Part shown: positions 45,705 to 63,327 of the stretch, piece after piece | Position numbering within the stretch: position 1 is the stretch's first letter | Layout of the letters: each line of letters opens with the position of its first letter | Source of the DNA: Streptomyces sp. MMBL 11-1 | GTDB lineage: Bacteria; Actinomycetota; Actinomycetes; Streptomycetales; Streptomycetaceae | Direction: 5' to 3' | NCBI RefSeq assembly: GCF_028622875.1 | Contig: NZ_CP117709.1 | Span: 930,001-994,000, forward strand | Length of the DNA: 64,000 bases | Program-made: the position numbers and the translations under genes | The notes under the pieces: model-generated | What the model saw: the letters and a program-made list of their open reading frames with translations, nothing else | Told to the model about the DNA's origin: nothing | Databases searched by the model: none

Positions 45705-46540
45705 TCAACTGCCGGACACGGCCTCGCGGACCTCGTCCGCGAACCGCTCTGCGGCTTCGCGCAGCCCGGACGCGTCCGGTCCATGGCGCAGCACGCCCCG
45801 GCTCACGCTGGGCACCACGTTGCCCACCGCGTCGCCGAACACCGCCGGAAGATCCGCCGGGGTCGCCCCCTGGGCGCCGATGCCGGGCGCGAGGAGCGGC
45901 CCGTTGATCGCCAGGTTCACCCCCGCGTCGCCGAGCGTCGCGCCGACCACCGCGCCGACCGGGCCGAGCGGGGCGGCCCCGGCGTTCTCGGCGGCCATGT
46001 GGTCGAGCATCAGCTGGGCGAGGGAGCGGCCGTCGGCGGCTGTGGCCCGCTGGACCTCGGCGCCCTCCGGGTTGGAGGTCAGGGCGAGCACGAAGACGCC
46101 CGCGCCGGAGGCGGCGGCCGCGTCGAGCGCCGGGCGCAGTGAGCCGAAGCCCAGGTACGGGGAGAGCGTCACCGCGTCCGAGAAGAGCGGCGAGTCCTTG
46201 TCCAGGTAGGTCGCCGCGTAGGCGCCCATGGTGGAGCCGATGTCGCCGCGCTTGGCGTCCATCAGGACGAGCGCGCCGGCCGCCCGTGCCTCCTCGACCG
46301 CCTTCTCCAGGACGGCGACGCCGCGCGAGCCGAACCGCTCGAAGAACGCGGACTGCGGCTTGAGGACGGCGACCCGGTCGGCCAGCGCCTCCACGACGGT
46401 CCGGGTGAAGCGCTCCAGGCCCGCGATGTCGTCGTTCAGGCCCCAGGAGGTGAGCAGTGAGGCGTGCGGGTCGATGCCGACGCAGAGCGGTCCGCGGGTG
46501 TCCATGGCGTGCCGCAGGCGGGTGCCGAAGGGTTCGAGCG

Positions 46541-46544
<4 letters not shown>
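45705..46544 (-). CDS. pyrF: Orotidine 5'-phosphate decarboxylase (type 2)
   Basis: A 279-residue enzyme making UMP from OMP. CVGIDPHASLL, LKPQSAFFERFG and the catalytic DxKxxD in LVLMDAKRGDIGSTM are typical of the longer type 2 group found in actinobacteria and mycobacteria. The GTG start overlaps the pyrD stop by 4 bases (GTGA), so translation is coupled. It ends the pyrD-pyrF unit. Confidence 0.96.
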
Positions 46545-47653
<1,109 letters not shown>

Positions 47654-47697
47654 GAAGAGATGTCCTTGGTGCTCGGTGTGCTCGACGTGGCTCGCGA

Positions 47698-47730
47698 AGA
47701 GGGGGACACCGTTCGACGGTGTCCCCCTCT
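47698..47730. terminator. Hairpin terminator between carB and pyrD
   Basis: A perfect 15-bp stem (47698-47712 with 47716-47730) with a 3-base loop closes 8 bases past the carB stop and ends the pyrR-to-carB transcript. Confidence 0.8.
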
Positions 47731-47738
47731 CCGGGCCG

Positions 47739-51039
<3,301 letters not shown>

Positions 51040-51047
<8 letters not shown>

Positions 51048-52179
51048 GCTGGCCCTCCATCAGGGAAACGAAGCGGTCGAAGAGGTACGCGGCGTCGTGC
51101 GGGCCGGCGGCCGCCTCGGGGTGGTACTGGACGCTGAACGCGGGCCGGTCCAGGAGCTGGAGCCCCTCGACGACCTGGTCGTTGAGGCAGACGTGGGAGA
51201 CCTCGGCGCGGCCGAACTCCGTGTCGGAGACCTGGTCCAGCGGGGCGTCGACGGCGAAGCCGTGGTTGTGCGCGGTGACCTCGACCTTGCCGGTGGTGCG
51301 GTCCTGCACCGGCTGGTTGATGCCGCGGTGTCCGTACTTCAGCTTGTAGGTGCCGAAGCCGAGCGCGCGGCCGAGGATCTGGTTGCCGAAGCAGATGCCG
51401 AAGAGCGGGGTGGACCGTTCCAGGACGCCGCGCATGAGGGCGACCGGGTGGTCGGCGGTGGACGGGTCGCCGGGGCCGTTGGAGAAGAAGACGCCGTCGG
51501 GGTTGACGGCGTACACCTCCTCCAGGGTGGCGGTGGCGGGCAGCACGTGCACCTCGATGCCGCGCTCGGCCATCCGGTGCGGGGTCATGCCCTTGATGCC
51601 GAGGTCGATCGCGGCGACGGTGAACTTCTTCGTGCCGATCGCGGGGACGACGTAGGTCTCCTTGGTGGCGACCTCGGCGGAGAGGTCGGCGCCGGTCATC
51701 TCGGGGGCCTGGCGGACCTTGGCGAGGAGGGTGCCCTCGTCGGGGATCGCGTTGCCGGAGAAGATCCCGACGCGCATCGCGCCGCGTTCGCGCAGGTGGC
51801 GGGTGAGGGCGCGGGTGTCGACGCCGCTGATACCGACGACGCCCTGCGCCGCCAGCTCCTCGTCCAGCGAGCGCTGCGAGCGCCAGTTGGAGGGCTTGCG
51901 GGCGGGGTCGCGGACCACGTAGCCGGAGACCCAGATGCGGCCGGACTCGGGGTCCTCGTCGTTCACGCCGGTGTTGCCGACGTGCGGGGCGGTCATGACG
52001 ACGACCTGGCGGTGGTACGACGGATCGGTCAGCGTCTCCTGGTAGCCGGTCATGCCGGTGGAGAACACCGCTTCGCCGAAGGTCTCCCCCACGGCCCCGT
52101 AGGCACGGCCGCAGAAGGCGCGGCCGTCCTCCAGGACGAGTACGGCGGGGGTCTGGTCCCCCCGGGTGGAGATCGTCAT
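51040..52179 (-). CDS. carA: Carbamoyl-phosphate synthase small subunit
   Basis: A 379-residue glutaminase subunit delivering ammonia to CarB. The N-terminal domain has [20 protein letters not shown]. The class I amidotransferase domain has [14 protein letters not shown], the nucleophile in [16 protein letters not shown] and the His-Glu pair in [17 protein letters not shown] 52179 overlaps the stop of the upstream PH-like gene (ATGA); the open frame further upstream only shadows that gene and pyrC. Confidence 0.98.
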
Positions 52180-52757
52180 CGTGCGGTGCCTTCCGTAGTG
52201 GTGCTGGTGAGGTGGGTGACGGCGTCGACCCAGGCCTGGTGCTCGGCGGCGCGGTCGGAGCGGAAGCCGGAGTCGATCAGCGTCTCTCCGTGCGCCCAGG
52301 TGATGATCAGCAGGCCGCCCTCGGGGAGGACCTTGCCGGCGAGCGCCTTGTCGAGACGGGCCTCGCGCAGGGCCTGTGCCGGGACGAAGAAGTCGGCAGC
52401 CCCGGGGCGTTCGACGTACAGTCCGCGCGAGGTGAGCGTCAGCTCGGTGCGGCTGCGGGTGCCGAGGCCGTGCGCGACGATCCGGTCGAGCCACTGCCCG
52501 GCGGTGGTGGAGGCGTGGTAGCGCCCCTGAAGCGTCAGGAGCGGCTCGTCGTCGGCGAAGCCCTCGGGGGCGGCCGGGAGCTCGGGCAGGCCGGACTGGA
52601 GGCTGGCGCGCCACTTCCAGCCCTGGCGCATCAGCCAGTAGACGAGGGCGATGAAGACGAGCAGGCCGACCACCCAGGCGATGCGGGCGGCCCAGTCCGT
52701 CACTTCCGCCGACTTCTGCTCGGCGGCCAGGTGGTACAGGGGGGTCAGAGTTGTCAC
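52176..52757 (-). CDS. Membrane-anchored PH-like domain protein in the pyr operon
   Basis: A 193-residue protein with one transmembrane helix near residues 22-44 ([20 protein letters not shown]) and a C-terminal domain of about 130 residues of the bacterial PH-like type ([20 protein letters not shown], then [20 protein letters not shown]). No catalytic motif is seen. It lies between pyrC and carA with 4-base overlaps on both sides, so it is translated with the pathway enzymes. Its function is unknown. Confidence 0.85.
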   Translation of the reverse strand: MTTLTPLYHLAAEQKSAEVTDWAARIAWVVGLLVFIALVYWLMRQGWKWRASLQSGLPELPAAPEGFADDEPLLTLQGRYHASTTAGQWLDRIVAHGLGTRSRTELTLTSRGLYVERPGAADFFVPAQALREARLDKALAGKVLPEGGLLIITWAHGETLIDSGFRSDRAAEHQAWVDAVTHLTSTTTEGTAR

Positions 52758-54040
52758 GCGAGCTTCCCGTCGACGACCGTGGCACGGCCCCGCAGGAAGG
52801 TGTGGGTGACGCGGCCCGGCAGCTCACGGCCCTCGTAGGGGGTGTTGCGGCTGCGGGACGCGAAGCCCGCGGGGTCCACGGCTCCACGGTATGCCGGATC
52901 GACCAGGGTGAGGTTGGCGGGTTCACCCGCCGAGACGGGGCGGCCGTGCCCTTCGAGGCGGCCGATGGCCGCGGGGCGGAAGGACATGCGGTCGGCGACG
53001 CCCGCCCAGTCGATCAGGCCGGTGTCCACCATCGTCTGCTGGACGACCGAGAGCGCGGTCTCCAGGCCCACCATTCCCATGGCGGCGGCGGCCCACTCGC
53101 AGTCCTTGTCCTCGTGCGGGTGCGGGGCGTGGTCGGTGGCGACGCAGTCGATCGTGCCGTCGGCGAGCGCCTCGCGCAGCGCCAGCACGTCGGCCTCGGT
53201 GCGCAGCGGCGGGTTCACCTTGTAGACCGGGTTGTAGGTGCGGACCAGCTCGTCGGTGAGGAGGAGGTGGTGGGGCGTGACCTCGGCGGTGACGTTCCAG
53301 CCCTTGGACTTGGCCCAGCGGACGATCTCCACGGAGCCGGCGGTGGAGAGGTGGCAGATGTGGACGCGGGAGCCGACGTGGGCGGCGAGGAGGACATCGC
53401 GGGCGATGATCGACTCCTCGGCGACGGCGGGCCAGCCGCCGAGCCCCAGCTCGGCGGAGACGATGCCCTCGTTCATCTGGGCGCCCTCGGTGAGGCGGGG
53501 CTCCTGGGCGTGCTGGGCGACGACGCCGTCGAAGGCCTTCACGTACTCCAGGGCGCGGCGCATGATCACCGCGTCGTCGACGCACTTGCCGTCGTCGGAG
53601 AAGACCTTCACCCCGGCGGCGGAGTCGTGCATCGCGCCGAGCTCGGCGAGCTGCTTGCCCTCCAGGCCCACGGTGACGGCGCCCACGGGCTGGACGTCGC
53701 AGTAACCGGACTCCTTGCCGAGGCGCCAGACCTGTTCGACGACGCCGGCGGTGTCGGCGACGGGGAAGGTGTTGGCCATGGCGTGCACGGCGGTGAAGCC
53801 GCCGACGGCCGCGGCCTTGGTGCCGGTGAGGACGGTCTCGGAGTCCTCGCGGCCGGGCTCGCGCAGGTGGGTGTGCAGGTCGACCAGGCCGGGCAGCAGG
53901 ATCTGCCCCTCGGCCTCGATCACGGTGGCGCCGGCGGCGTCGATGCCGGTACCGACCTCGGCGATGGTCTCGCCGTCGATCAGAACGTCCTGCGGCTCGC
54001 CGCCGAGGATCCGCGCACCGCGGACAATGATCTTGCTCAT
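52754..54040 (-). CDS. pyrC: Dihydroorotase
   Basis: A 428-residue zinc amidohydrolase cyclising carbamoyl aspartate. The metal site is read from [17 protein letters not shown] (HxH), [20 protein letters not shown] and the Asp in [15 protein letters not shown]. This is the class I type usual in actinobacteria. The gene starts 2 bases after pyrB and overlaps the PH-like gene by 4 bases. Confidence 0.97.
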   Translation of the reverse strand: MSKIIVRGARILGGEPQDVLIDGETIAEVGTGIDAAGATVIEAEGQILLPGLVDLHTHLREPGREDSETVLTGTKAAAVGGFTAVHAMANTFPVADTAGVVEQVWRLGKESGYCDVQPVGAVTVGLEGKQLAELGAMHDSAAGVKVFSDDGKCVDDAVIMRRALEYVKAFDGVVAQHAQEPRLTEGAQMNEGIVSAELGLGGWPAVAEESIIARDVLLAAHVGSRVHICHLSTAGSVEIVRWAKSKGWNVTAEVTPHHLLLTDELVRTYNPVYKVNPPLRTEADVLALREALADGTIDCVATDHAPHPHEDKDCEWAAAAMGMVGLETALSVVQQTMVDTGLIDWAGVADRMSFRPAAIGRLEGHGRPVSAGEPANLTLVDPAYRGAVDPAGFASRSRNTPYEGRELPGRVTHTFLRGRATVVDGKLA

Positions 54041-54042
54041 GG

Positions 54043-55029
54043 TTACTTGTTCTCCTCGGTACGGGCGGGGGCGGCGGACAGCGCGGTGTCGGAGCCGCCG
54101 AGCAGCAGGTAGAGCACGGCCATGCGGATGGATACGCCGTTGGCGACCTGCTCGACGACCGTGCAGCGGTCGGAGTCGGCGACCTCGGCGGTGATCTCCA
54201 TGCCGCGGACCATCGGGCCGGGGTGCATGACGACGGCGTGCTCGGGCATCCTCGCCATCCGCTCGCCGTCCAGGCCGTAGCGGCGCGAGTATTCGCGCTC
54301 GGTCGGGAAGTACGCCGCGTTCATCCGTTCACGCTGCACACGCAGCATCATCACCGCATCGGACTTCGCCAGCACGTTGTCCAGGCTGTAGCTGACGTCG
54401 CAGGGCCACTTCTCGACGCCCACGGGGACGAGGGTGGGCGGGGCCACCAGGGTGACGTGCGCGCCGAGCGTGGTGAGCAGGTGGACGTTGGAGCGGGCGA
54501 CGCGGCTGTGCAGGATGTCGCCGACGATCGTGATGCGGCGGCCGTCCAGGTCGCGGCCGAGCCCGGCGTCGGCGCCGACGAGCCGGCGGCGCATCGTGAA
54601 GGCGTCCAGCAGTGCCTGGGTGGGGTGCTCGTGGGTGCCGTCCCCGGCGTTGACCACAGCGCCGTCGATCCAGCCGGAGGTGGCGAGCCGGTAGGGGGCG
54701 CCGGAGGCTCCGTGCCGGATGACGACGGCGTCGGCGCCCATCGCCTCCAGGGTCAGCGCGGTGTCCTTCAGGGACTCGCCCTTGGAGACGGAGGAGCCCT
54801 TGGCGGAGAAGTTGATGACGTCGGCGGACAGCCGCTTGGCGGCCGCCTCGAAGGAGATGCGGGTGCGGGTCGAGTCCTCGAAGAAGAGGTTGACGACGGT
54901 ACGGCCGCGCAGGGTGGGGAGCTTCTTGATCGGCCGGTCCGCGACCCGGGCCATCTCCTCGGCGGTGTCGAGGATCAGGACGGCGTCGTCGCGGGTGAGG
55001 TCGGCGGCCGAGATGAGGTGACGCTTCAT
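54043..55029 (-). CDS. pyrB: Aspartate carbamoyltransferase catalytic subunit
   Basis: A 328-residue enzyme joining carbamoyl phosphate to aspartate. The carbamoyl-phosphate loop is [40 protein letters not shown] and [12 protein letters not shown] are also diagnostic. ATG 55029 ([11 protein letters not shown]) is chosen as the family start with CGGAGAA upstream; ATG 55068 is in frame but lacks a site. No pyrI is present, as expected in actinobacteria. Confidence 0.97.
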   Translation of the reverse strand: MKRHLISAADLTRDDAVLILDTAEEMARVADRPIKKLPTLRGRTVVNLFFEDSTRTRISFEAAAKRLSADVINFSAKGSSVSKGESLKDTALTLEAMGADAVVIRHGASGAPYRLATSGWIDGAVVNAGDGTHEHPTQALLDAFTMRRRLVGADAGLGRDLDGRRITIVGDILHSRVARSNVHLLTTLGAHVTLVAPPTLVPVGVEKWPCDVSYSLDNVLAKSDAVMMLRVQRERMNAAYFPTEREYSRRYGLDGERMARMPEHAVVMHPGPMVRGMEITAEVADSDRCTVVEQVANGVSIRMAVLYLLLGGSDTALSAAPARTEENK

Positions 55030-55123
55030 CTGGGGGTTCTCCGGGTTGCTGGAGGGAGTTTCAGGCATGCGGGCGCGCAGGAGCGGCCGTACGTCCCCGA
55101 AAGGGCGTACGGGAGGGTTCGAG

Positions 55124-55708
55124 CTACTGCGTGTCCGCGGGGGCGGCCTGCTTGACGCCCAGCAGCACGGCGTCGCGGCCGTCCTCCTCGGCGAGCTGGA
55201 CCTTGACCGTCTCCCGCAGCGACGTGGGGAGGTTCTTGCCGACGTAGTCCGCGCGGATCGGGAGTTCCCGGTGGCCGCGGTCGACGAGGACCGCGAGCTG
55301 CACCGCGCGCGGGCGGCCGATGTCGCCGAGCGCGTCGAGGGCGGCGCGGATCGTGCGGCCGGAGAAGAGCACGTCGTCGACCAGGACGACCAGGCTGCCC
55401 TCGATCCCCTCGCCGGGGATGTCGGTACGGGCCAGGGCGCGGGCCGGGCGCATCCGCAGGTCGTCGCGGTACATGGTGATGTCGAGCGATCCGACCGGCG
55501 TCTTCCGGCCGGTGATCTCCTGGAGTTTCTCGGCCAGCCGACGGGCGAGGAAGACGCCCCGGGTCGGGATGCCGAGCAGCACCACGTCGTCGGCGCCCTT
55601 GGCGCGTTCGACGATCTCGTGGGCGATACGGGTCAGCACACGGGCGATGTCGGGGGCCTCGAGAACGGGGCGTGCCGCCTTGCCGGTGTGGTCGTGCTGT
55701 GCGTCCAT
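55124..55708 (-). CDS. pyrR: PyrR regulator/uracil phosphoribosyltransferase
   Basis: A 194-residue phosphoribosyltransferase-fold protein that binds pyr mRNA in response to UMP and has weak uracil phosphoribosyltransferase activity. The PRPP loop is [20 protein letters not shown], preceded by [11 protein letters not shown]. The ATG has an AGGAGG site 10 bases upstream. It is the first gene of the pyrR-pyrB-pyrC-PH-carA-carB unit, and its leader carries a sequence resembling the PyrR target (see 55719-55744). Confidence 0.96.
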   Translation of the reverse strand: MDAQHDHTGKAARPVLEAPDIARVLTRIAHEIVERAKGADDVVLLGIPTRGVFLARRLAEKLQEITGRKTPVGSLDITMYRDDLRMRPARALARTDIPGEGIEGSLVVLVDDVLFSGRTIRAALDALGDIGRPRAVQLAVLVDRGHRELPIRADYVGKNLPTSLRETVKVQLAEEDGRDAVLLGVKQAAPADTQ

Positions 55709-55718
55709 AAGAAACGGA

Positions 55719-55744
55719 CCTCCTTCTCCGCCTCACGGGACGGA
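55719..55744 (-). promoter_or_regulatory. PyrR-binding-loop-like hairpin over the pyrR ribosome-binding site
   Basis: In the mRNA sense, GTCCCGTGAGGC (55741 down to 55730) fits 12 of 14 positions of the Bacillus PyrR consensus ARUCCNGNGAGGYU. It sits in the loop of a TCCG/CGGA stem (55744-55727). The same CGGA can instead pair with TCCG at 55718-55715, which would enclose the AGGAGG at 55724-55719. This suggests translational control of pyrR and coupled downstream genes. The motif match is seen; function is inference from other bacteria. Confidence 0.6.
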
Positions 55745-55854
55745 TCGTTAAAGGACGTCGAAATTGCGTCATCCACGCTACCAGGGCTTGTGCTCGGCCC
55801 TGGACCCGCCCCCGGGAGGTGCCGGTCCGGACCATTCGGCTTGACGCATCCAAG

Positions 55855-55868
55855 TAACGCTGCGTAAC
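55855..55868 (+). promoter_or_regulatory. BldD-box operator upstream of bldD
   Basis: TAACGCTGCGTAAC matches the published BldD consensus TNACNCWGNGTNAN, as I recall it, at every fixed position. It lies 62 bases ahead of the bldD start codon, where autoregulation of bldD is known in Streptomyces coelicolor. A perfect 11-bp palindrome, CTCACAGTGAG, follows at 55869-55879. Confidence 0.7.
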
Positions 55869-55930
55869 CTCACAGTGAGTTACCAGCCACGCGGCGGAGC
55901 CGCACACTGTTCCAGCGTCCGGGGAGCCAT

Positions 55931-56431
55931 ATGTCCAGCGAATACGCAAAACAGCTCGGGGCCAAACTCCGTGCCATCCGCACCCAGCAGGGCCTTTCCC
56001 TCCACGGCGTGGAGGAGAAGTCCCAGGGACGCTGGAAGGCCGTCGTGGTCGGTTCGTACGAGCGCGGCGACCGCGCCGTGACCGTGCAGCGCCTCGCCGA
56101 GCTGGCGGATTTCTACGGGGTCCCGGTGCAGGAGCTGCTGCCCGGCACGACGCCGGGCGGGGCCGCCGAGCCGCCGCCGAAGCTCGTCCTGGACCTGGAG
56201 CGCCTCGCCCACGTCCCGCCGGAGAAGGCCGGTCCGCTGCAGCGCTACGCGGCGACCATCCAGAGCCAGCGCGGTGACTACAACGGCAAGGTGCTCTCGA
56301 TCCGCCAGGACGACCTGCGCACGCTCGCCGTGATCTACGACCAGTCGCCGTCCGTGCTCACGGAGCAGCTCATCAGCTGGGGCGTGCTGGACGCGGACGC
56401 GCGCCGCGCCGTCTCCCACGACGAGGGCTGA
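55931..56431 (+). CDS. bldD: Developmental master regulator BldD
   Basis: A 166-residue repressor that blocks Streptomyces sporulation genes when dimerised by cyclic di-GMP. The N-terminal XRE-type HTH runs from LGAKLRAIRTQQGLSLHGVE to GSYERGDRAVTVQRLAELAD. The C-terminal domain has the cyclic di-GMP signature RGD-X8-RQDD (RGDYNGKVLSIRQDD). The length and sequence match the family end to end. It is transcribed away from the pyr operon and is followed by strong hairpins. Confidence 0.98.
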   Translation: MSSEYAKQLGAKLRAIRTQQGLSLHGVEEKSQGRWKAVVVGSYERGDRAVTVQRLAELADFYGVPVQELLPGTTPGGAAEPPPKLVLDLERLAHVPPEKAGPLQRYAATIQSQRGDYNGKVLSIRQDDLRTLAVIYDQSPSVLTEQLISWGVLDADARRAVSHDEG

Positions 56432-56466
56432 GCGAGCGGGGCGGGACCCCACAGCAGAAACGTGCC

Positions 56467-56507
56467 GCCGGGCGGGCGGGGACCTTCGGGCCCCCGCCCG
56501 CCCGGCG
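56467..56507 (+). terminator. G+C-rich hairpin after bldD
   Basis: CGCCGGGCGGGCGGGG on the left pairs with CCCCGCCCGCCCGGCG on the right around a TTCG-containing centre, 36 bases after the bldD stop. Confidence 0.65.
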
Positions 56508-56564
56508 TTTCCGTATCCCCGTCCGCGCCCCGGGCCCCTCGGGCCCGGCGGGGGCTCCCGGGTA

Positions 56565-56606
56565 CCACGAAGGGCCCACGGCCGGCTGACCGTGGGCCCT
56601 TCGTGG
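56565..56606. terminator. Strong bidirectional terminator between bldD and nusB
   Basis: A perfect 17-bp stem (56565-56581 with 56590-56606) with an 8-base loop lies between the convergent bldD and nusB genes. Confidence 0.85.
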
Positions 56607-56635
56607 TGTGTGCGACCGAACCGTCGCGGCCGGGG

Positions 56636-57067
56636 CTACTGCTCCCGGCGGAGGTTCGGCTTCAGCTCCTTGAAACGGGCCAGCAGGCCGTTCACGAAGG
56701 ACGGGGAGTCATCGGTGGAGAACTCCTTGGCGAGCTGGACGGCCTCGTCGATCACCACGGCGTCCGGGGTCTCGTCCATCCAGATCAGCTCGTACGCACC
56801 GAGCCGCAGGATGCTCCGGTCGACGACCGGCATGCGGTCGATCTCCCAGTCCACGGCGTAGGTGACGATGAGGTCGTCGATACGGTCCGCGTACCGCGCG
56901 TACCCCTCGACGAGCTCCATCGTGAATTCGCCGACCGGCGGCTGACGGTCGTCGGTCCGCGAGTGCCGAACCCAGTCCGCGAGCACGGTCTGCACGGACT
57001 CACCGCGCTGGTCGGCCTCGAAGAGGATCTGGAAGGCGCGCTTGCGGGCCTTGTTCCGGGCAGCCAC
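56636..57067 (-). CDS. nusB: Transcription antitermination factor NusB
   Basis: A 143-residue all-helical RNA-binding protein that supports rRNA transcription antitermination with NusE. ARNKARKRAFQILFEADQRG is the typical N-terminus and IDEAVQLAKEFSTDDSPSFV followed by NGLL the typical C-terminal signature. It starts 2 bases after efp and is probably cotranscribed with it. Confidence 0.96.
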   Translation of the reverse strand: MAARNKARKRAFQILFEADQRGESVQTVLADWVRHSRTDDRQPPVGEFTMELVEGYARYADRIDDLIVTYAVDWEIDRMPVVDRSILRLGAYELIWMDETPDAVVIDEAVQLAKEFSTDDSPSFVNGLLARFKELKPNLRREQ

Positions 57068-57069
57068 GG

Positions 57070-57636
57070 TTAGCTGTTCACCCGGCCGAGGTAGGTGCCC
57101 GTGCGGGTGTCGACCTTGATCTTCTCGCCGGTGGTGATGAAGAGCGGCACGCCGATCTCGTAACCGGTCTCCAGCGTGGCGGGCTTGGTGCCGCCGGTGG
57201 AGCGGTCGCCCTGGACGCCCGGGTCGGTGTGCTGGATCGTCAGCTCGACCGCGGCGGGCAGCTCGACGTAGAGCACCTCGCCCTCGTACTGGGCCACGGA
57301 GGCGGTGAAGCCCTCGACCAGGTAGTTGGCGGCGTCGCCGACGGCCTTGCGGTCGACCATGAGCTGGTCGTACGTGTTCATGTCCATGAACACGTAGTAC
57401 TCGCCGTCCATGTACGAGAACTGCATGTCGCGGCGGTCAATGGTGGCCGTCTCGACCTTCACGCCGGCGTTGAACGTCTTGTCGACGACCTTGCCGGAGA
57501 GCACGTTCTTGAGCTTGGTGCGCACGAAGGCGGGGCCCTTGCCGGGCTTGACGTGCTGGAACTCGACGACGGACCAGAGCTGGCCTCCGTCGAGCTTGAG
57601 CACCAGGCCGTTCTTGAGGTCGTTCGTGGAAGCCAC
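57070..57636 (-). CDS. efp: Translation elongation factor P
   Basis: A 188-residue three-domain factor that relieves ribosome stalling at polyproline. The KOW-like N-domain has [20 protein letters not shown], where the tip-loop lysine is K32. The C-terminal signature region ([20 protein letters not shown]) is complete. No EpmA/B-type modifying gene is nearby, consistent with actinobacterial EF-P. It precedes nusB by 2 bases and follows the M24-like gene by 50 bases. Confidence 0.97.
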   Translation of the reverse strand: MASTNDLKNGLVLKLDGGQLWSVVEFQHVKPGKGPAFVRTKLKNVLSGKVVDKTFNAGVKVETATIDRRDMQFSYMDGEYYVFMDMNTYDQLMVDRKAVGDAANYLVEGFTASVAQYEGEVLYVELPAAVELTIQHTDPGVQGDRSTGGTKPATLETGYEIGVPLFITTGEKIKVDTRTGTYLGRVNS

Positions 57637-57686
57637 GGTTGCGGAATCTCCTGGACTGAAGCTGGTGGAACGACCGCGGATCCGCG

Positions 57687-58793
57687 CTAGAGCGCGAGCA
57701 GCTCCTTGGTCGTCATGGTGAGTAGCTCGGGTCCGCCGTCCGCCTCGGGGCGCACGACGAGCGTGTCATCGATCCGGACACCGCCCCGGCCCGGGAGGTG
57801 GACCCCCGGTCCGACGGTGACCGGCACACAAGCGTCCAGTTTACCCATGGCTGTAGGTGCCAGTTGCGGGTCCTCCTCGATTTCGAGCCCCACACCGTGC
57901 CCGGTCCTCGGCTGAAGACCCTCTCGGTGCCCCGCCGACTCCAGCGGATGCCGGGCCGCGCGGTCCACGTCCCGATAGGCGGCCCCCGGCGCCAGGGTTT
58001 CCCGGCTGGCCCGCTGAGCGGCGAAAACGAGGTCGTAGAGCTCGATCTGCCACGCGGCGGGGGCGGTGCCGATGACGAAGGTCCGGCCGATCTCGCAGCG
58101 GTAGCCGCGGTAGCTCGCCCCGAGGCGCACGGAGAGGAAATCCCCCTCCTCCACCCTGCGGTCCGAGGGCCGGTGCCTCCCCTGACCGGAGTTGGGGCCG
58201 GTGGCCACGGAGGTGGCGAAGGCGGGGCCGTCGGCCCCGTGGTCGACCAGGCGGCGCTCCAGCTCCAGGGCGAGGTGCCGCTCGGTGCGGCCGACCAGGA
58301 TCGATTCCAGGAGTTCGCCGAGGGCCTGGTCGGTGATCTCGGCGGCGATCCGGAGGCAGCCGATCTCCTCCTCGTCCTTGACGATCCGCTGCTGCTCCAC
58401 CGTGAAGCCCAGATCGGCCAGGATCAGGCGCGGGGCGGCCTTCCCCATGGCGCGGTGCCGGGCCACGCTCAGATCGTGCTCCTCGACGGCGAGCGAGTCC
58501 GCGCCGGCCGAGGCGGCGAGGCCCGCGGCGGCGACCACCGGGTCCTCGTCCGGGACGGGCAGGAGATCGATCCGGAGCGCCTCGTCGGGCCGCCCGTGGG
58601 CGGGTTCGCCGCTCGGGACGCGGGGGCAGAGCAGAACGTCCTCGCCGGGGCCGAGCAGCAGCACGGCGCCCGGCGGCGCTCCGCCCGCGAGATAGCGGAC
58701 GTTGGCGGGCCGGGAGACCAGCGCGGCCGCGGAGCCCGCGGCGGCGCACCGGTCGCGGAGCAGCCCGCGTCGGACGGCGTGCACCTCTGACAT
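57687..58793 (-). CDS. M24 (aminopeptidase P-like) protein lacking most metal ligands
   Basis: A 368-residue pita-bread-fold protein located where Xaa-Pro peptidases usually precede efp. The metal site is degraded: the segment equivalent to DxG...D reads [18 protein letters not shown] (Asp to Arg and Asp to Glu). The His is kept in [23 protein letters not shown] has Gly in place of the metal-binding Glu, and GVRIDDTLV has Asp for the last Glu. Normal two-metal peptidase activity is therefore doubtful. ATG 58793 ([10 protein letters not shown]) is used. It may be a binding or scaffold protein. Confidence 0.85.
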   Translation of the reverse strand: MSEVHAVRRGLLRDRCAAAGSAAALVSRPANVRYLAGGAPPGAVLLLGPGEDVLLCPRVPSGEPAHGRPDEALRIDLLPVPDEDPVVAAAGLAASAGADSLAVEEHDLSVARHRAMGKAAPRLILADLGFTVEQQRIVKDEEEIGCLRIAAEITDQALGELLESILVGRTERHLALELERRLVDHGADGPAFATSVATGPNSGQGRHRPSDRRVEEGDFLSVRLGASYRGYRCEIGRTFVIGTAPAAWQIELYDLVFAAQRASRETLAPGAAYRDVDRAARHPLESAGHREGLQPRTGHGVGLEIEEDPQLAPTAMGKLDACVPVTVGPGVHLPGRGGVRIDDTLVVRPEADGGPELLTMTTKELLAL

Positions 58794-58873
58794 GGTTCGA
58801 GCGTACGAGCGGGGGCGGCGGCCCGCCCGGCCAGCGCACCCGACCGGGGACCGCGGCACTGTGGGAGCGGTGG

Positions 58874-59776
58874 CTACCAGGCCGGCGGGCTCGCGATGGA
58901 GCGGGCCAGTACGTCGTCCAGGACGCGGGCGGTGGTCTCGACGTCGTACGTGGAGTTGTCGATGATCGGGAGGCCGGAGCCGTACCAGCCGGCCATCCGG
59001 CCGTGGATGCGGGCGACCTCCTCGTCGGAGAGCCTGCGGTTGCCGCTGCGCTCCGCGTTGCGCTCCAGGACGATCTCCAGGCCGGGCAGCAGGACCACGG
59101 GCAGCAGGCCGGGGCCCACGTGACGCTTCCAGCCGCCGAGGCCGACGACCGGACGGTCGGGGAAGACGGCGTCGTCGAGGATGCAGGAGATGCCGTTGGC
59201 GAGGAAGTTGCGGGCGGCGAAGCCGCAGGTGCGGCGGGCCAGGCGGTACTGGGCCTCGGAGTGGTCGTTCCAGCCCGCCTGCGGATCGGCGAAGCCGGAG
59301 CGGACCCATTCACGGACGTCGTCGAGGGAGACATGAGCGGTGGGCACCCGGCGGCGGGCCGCCCAGAGCTTGGCGACGGTGGTCTTGCCCGCCCCGGCCG
59401 GGCCGATGAGCAGGACGGCGAGCGTCGCGCCGCCGGTGCCGGCCCCGGCGGGCGGTGCGGGCAGCGGAACGGGACCGCCCGGGGGCAGCTGGACGTGCCC
59501 GGTGACCTGCCCGGCGGGCGGCGGCGTGGGCCCGGTGCCGCTCCAGCCGGGCCCCGGTGTCCGGCCGGGGGCGGGAGGCTGCTGGGGCCGGCCCTGGGCC
59601 TGCGGAGGCGGGGCCTGGCCGGGAGCAGGGGGCGGCGGAGGCGGGGCCTGGCCGGGCGGCGGGGATATCGGGGGCGGGCCGGGGTGGCCGGCGTGCTGGG
59701 CCTGGTACGGCCGGCCGACGTGCCCGATGCCGGGTCCGTGGGGCGGCGGCAGCGGGGCCCCCACTGCGTGCTGCAT
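58874..59776 (-). CDS. P-loop ATP-binding protein with Pro-rich N-terminus
   Basis: A 300-residue protein. The first 110 residues are dominated by Pro, Gly, Gln and Ala and are probably disordered. From about residue 117 a kinase/zeta-toxin-like P-loop fold begins with LAVLLIGPAGAGKTTVAKLW, followed by SLDDVREWVRSGF and GISCILDDAVFPDRP. A lid-type region (NAERSGNRRLSDEEVARIHG) follows. It probably phosphorylates a small molecule or protein, but the substrate is unknown. It lies between aroQ and the M24-like gene. Confidence 0.8.
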   Translation of the reverse strand: MQHAVGAPLPPPHGPGIGHVGRPYQAQHAGHPGPPPISPPPGQAPPPPPPAPGQAPPPQAQGRPQQPPAPGRTPGPGWSGTGPTPPPAGQVTGHVQLPPGGPVPLPAPPAGAGTGGATLAVLLIGPAGAGKTTVAKLWAARRRVPTAHVSLDDVREWVRSGFADPQAGWNDHSEAQYRLARRTCGFAARNFLANGISCILDDAVFPDRPVVGLGGWKRHVGPGLLPVVLLPGLEIVLERNAERSGNRRLSDEEVARIHGRMAGWYGSGLPIIDNSTYDVETTARVLDDVLARSIASPPAW

Positions 59777-59926
59777 CCGGTGCCACTCCGTCTCGTAACT
59801 GCAACTGACGCTGATGGGACGGCCACCGTACCCTCCCGGGCCGTCTCGGGGTGAACGGTCCGGGAGGGCGCGACGTGCCCGTCGGCCGCGCGGAGGCCGG
59901 CCGGGAATCGCGGAGGTGTCGCTCCG

Positions 59927-63327
<3,401 letters not shown>

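Noticed and set aside
56432-56635. Small ORFs between bldD and nusB
   Set aside because: The frames are Pro/Arg-rich and overlap two strong inverted repeats that are better explained as terminators.
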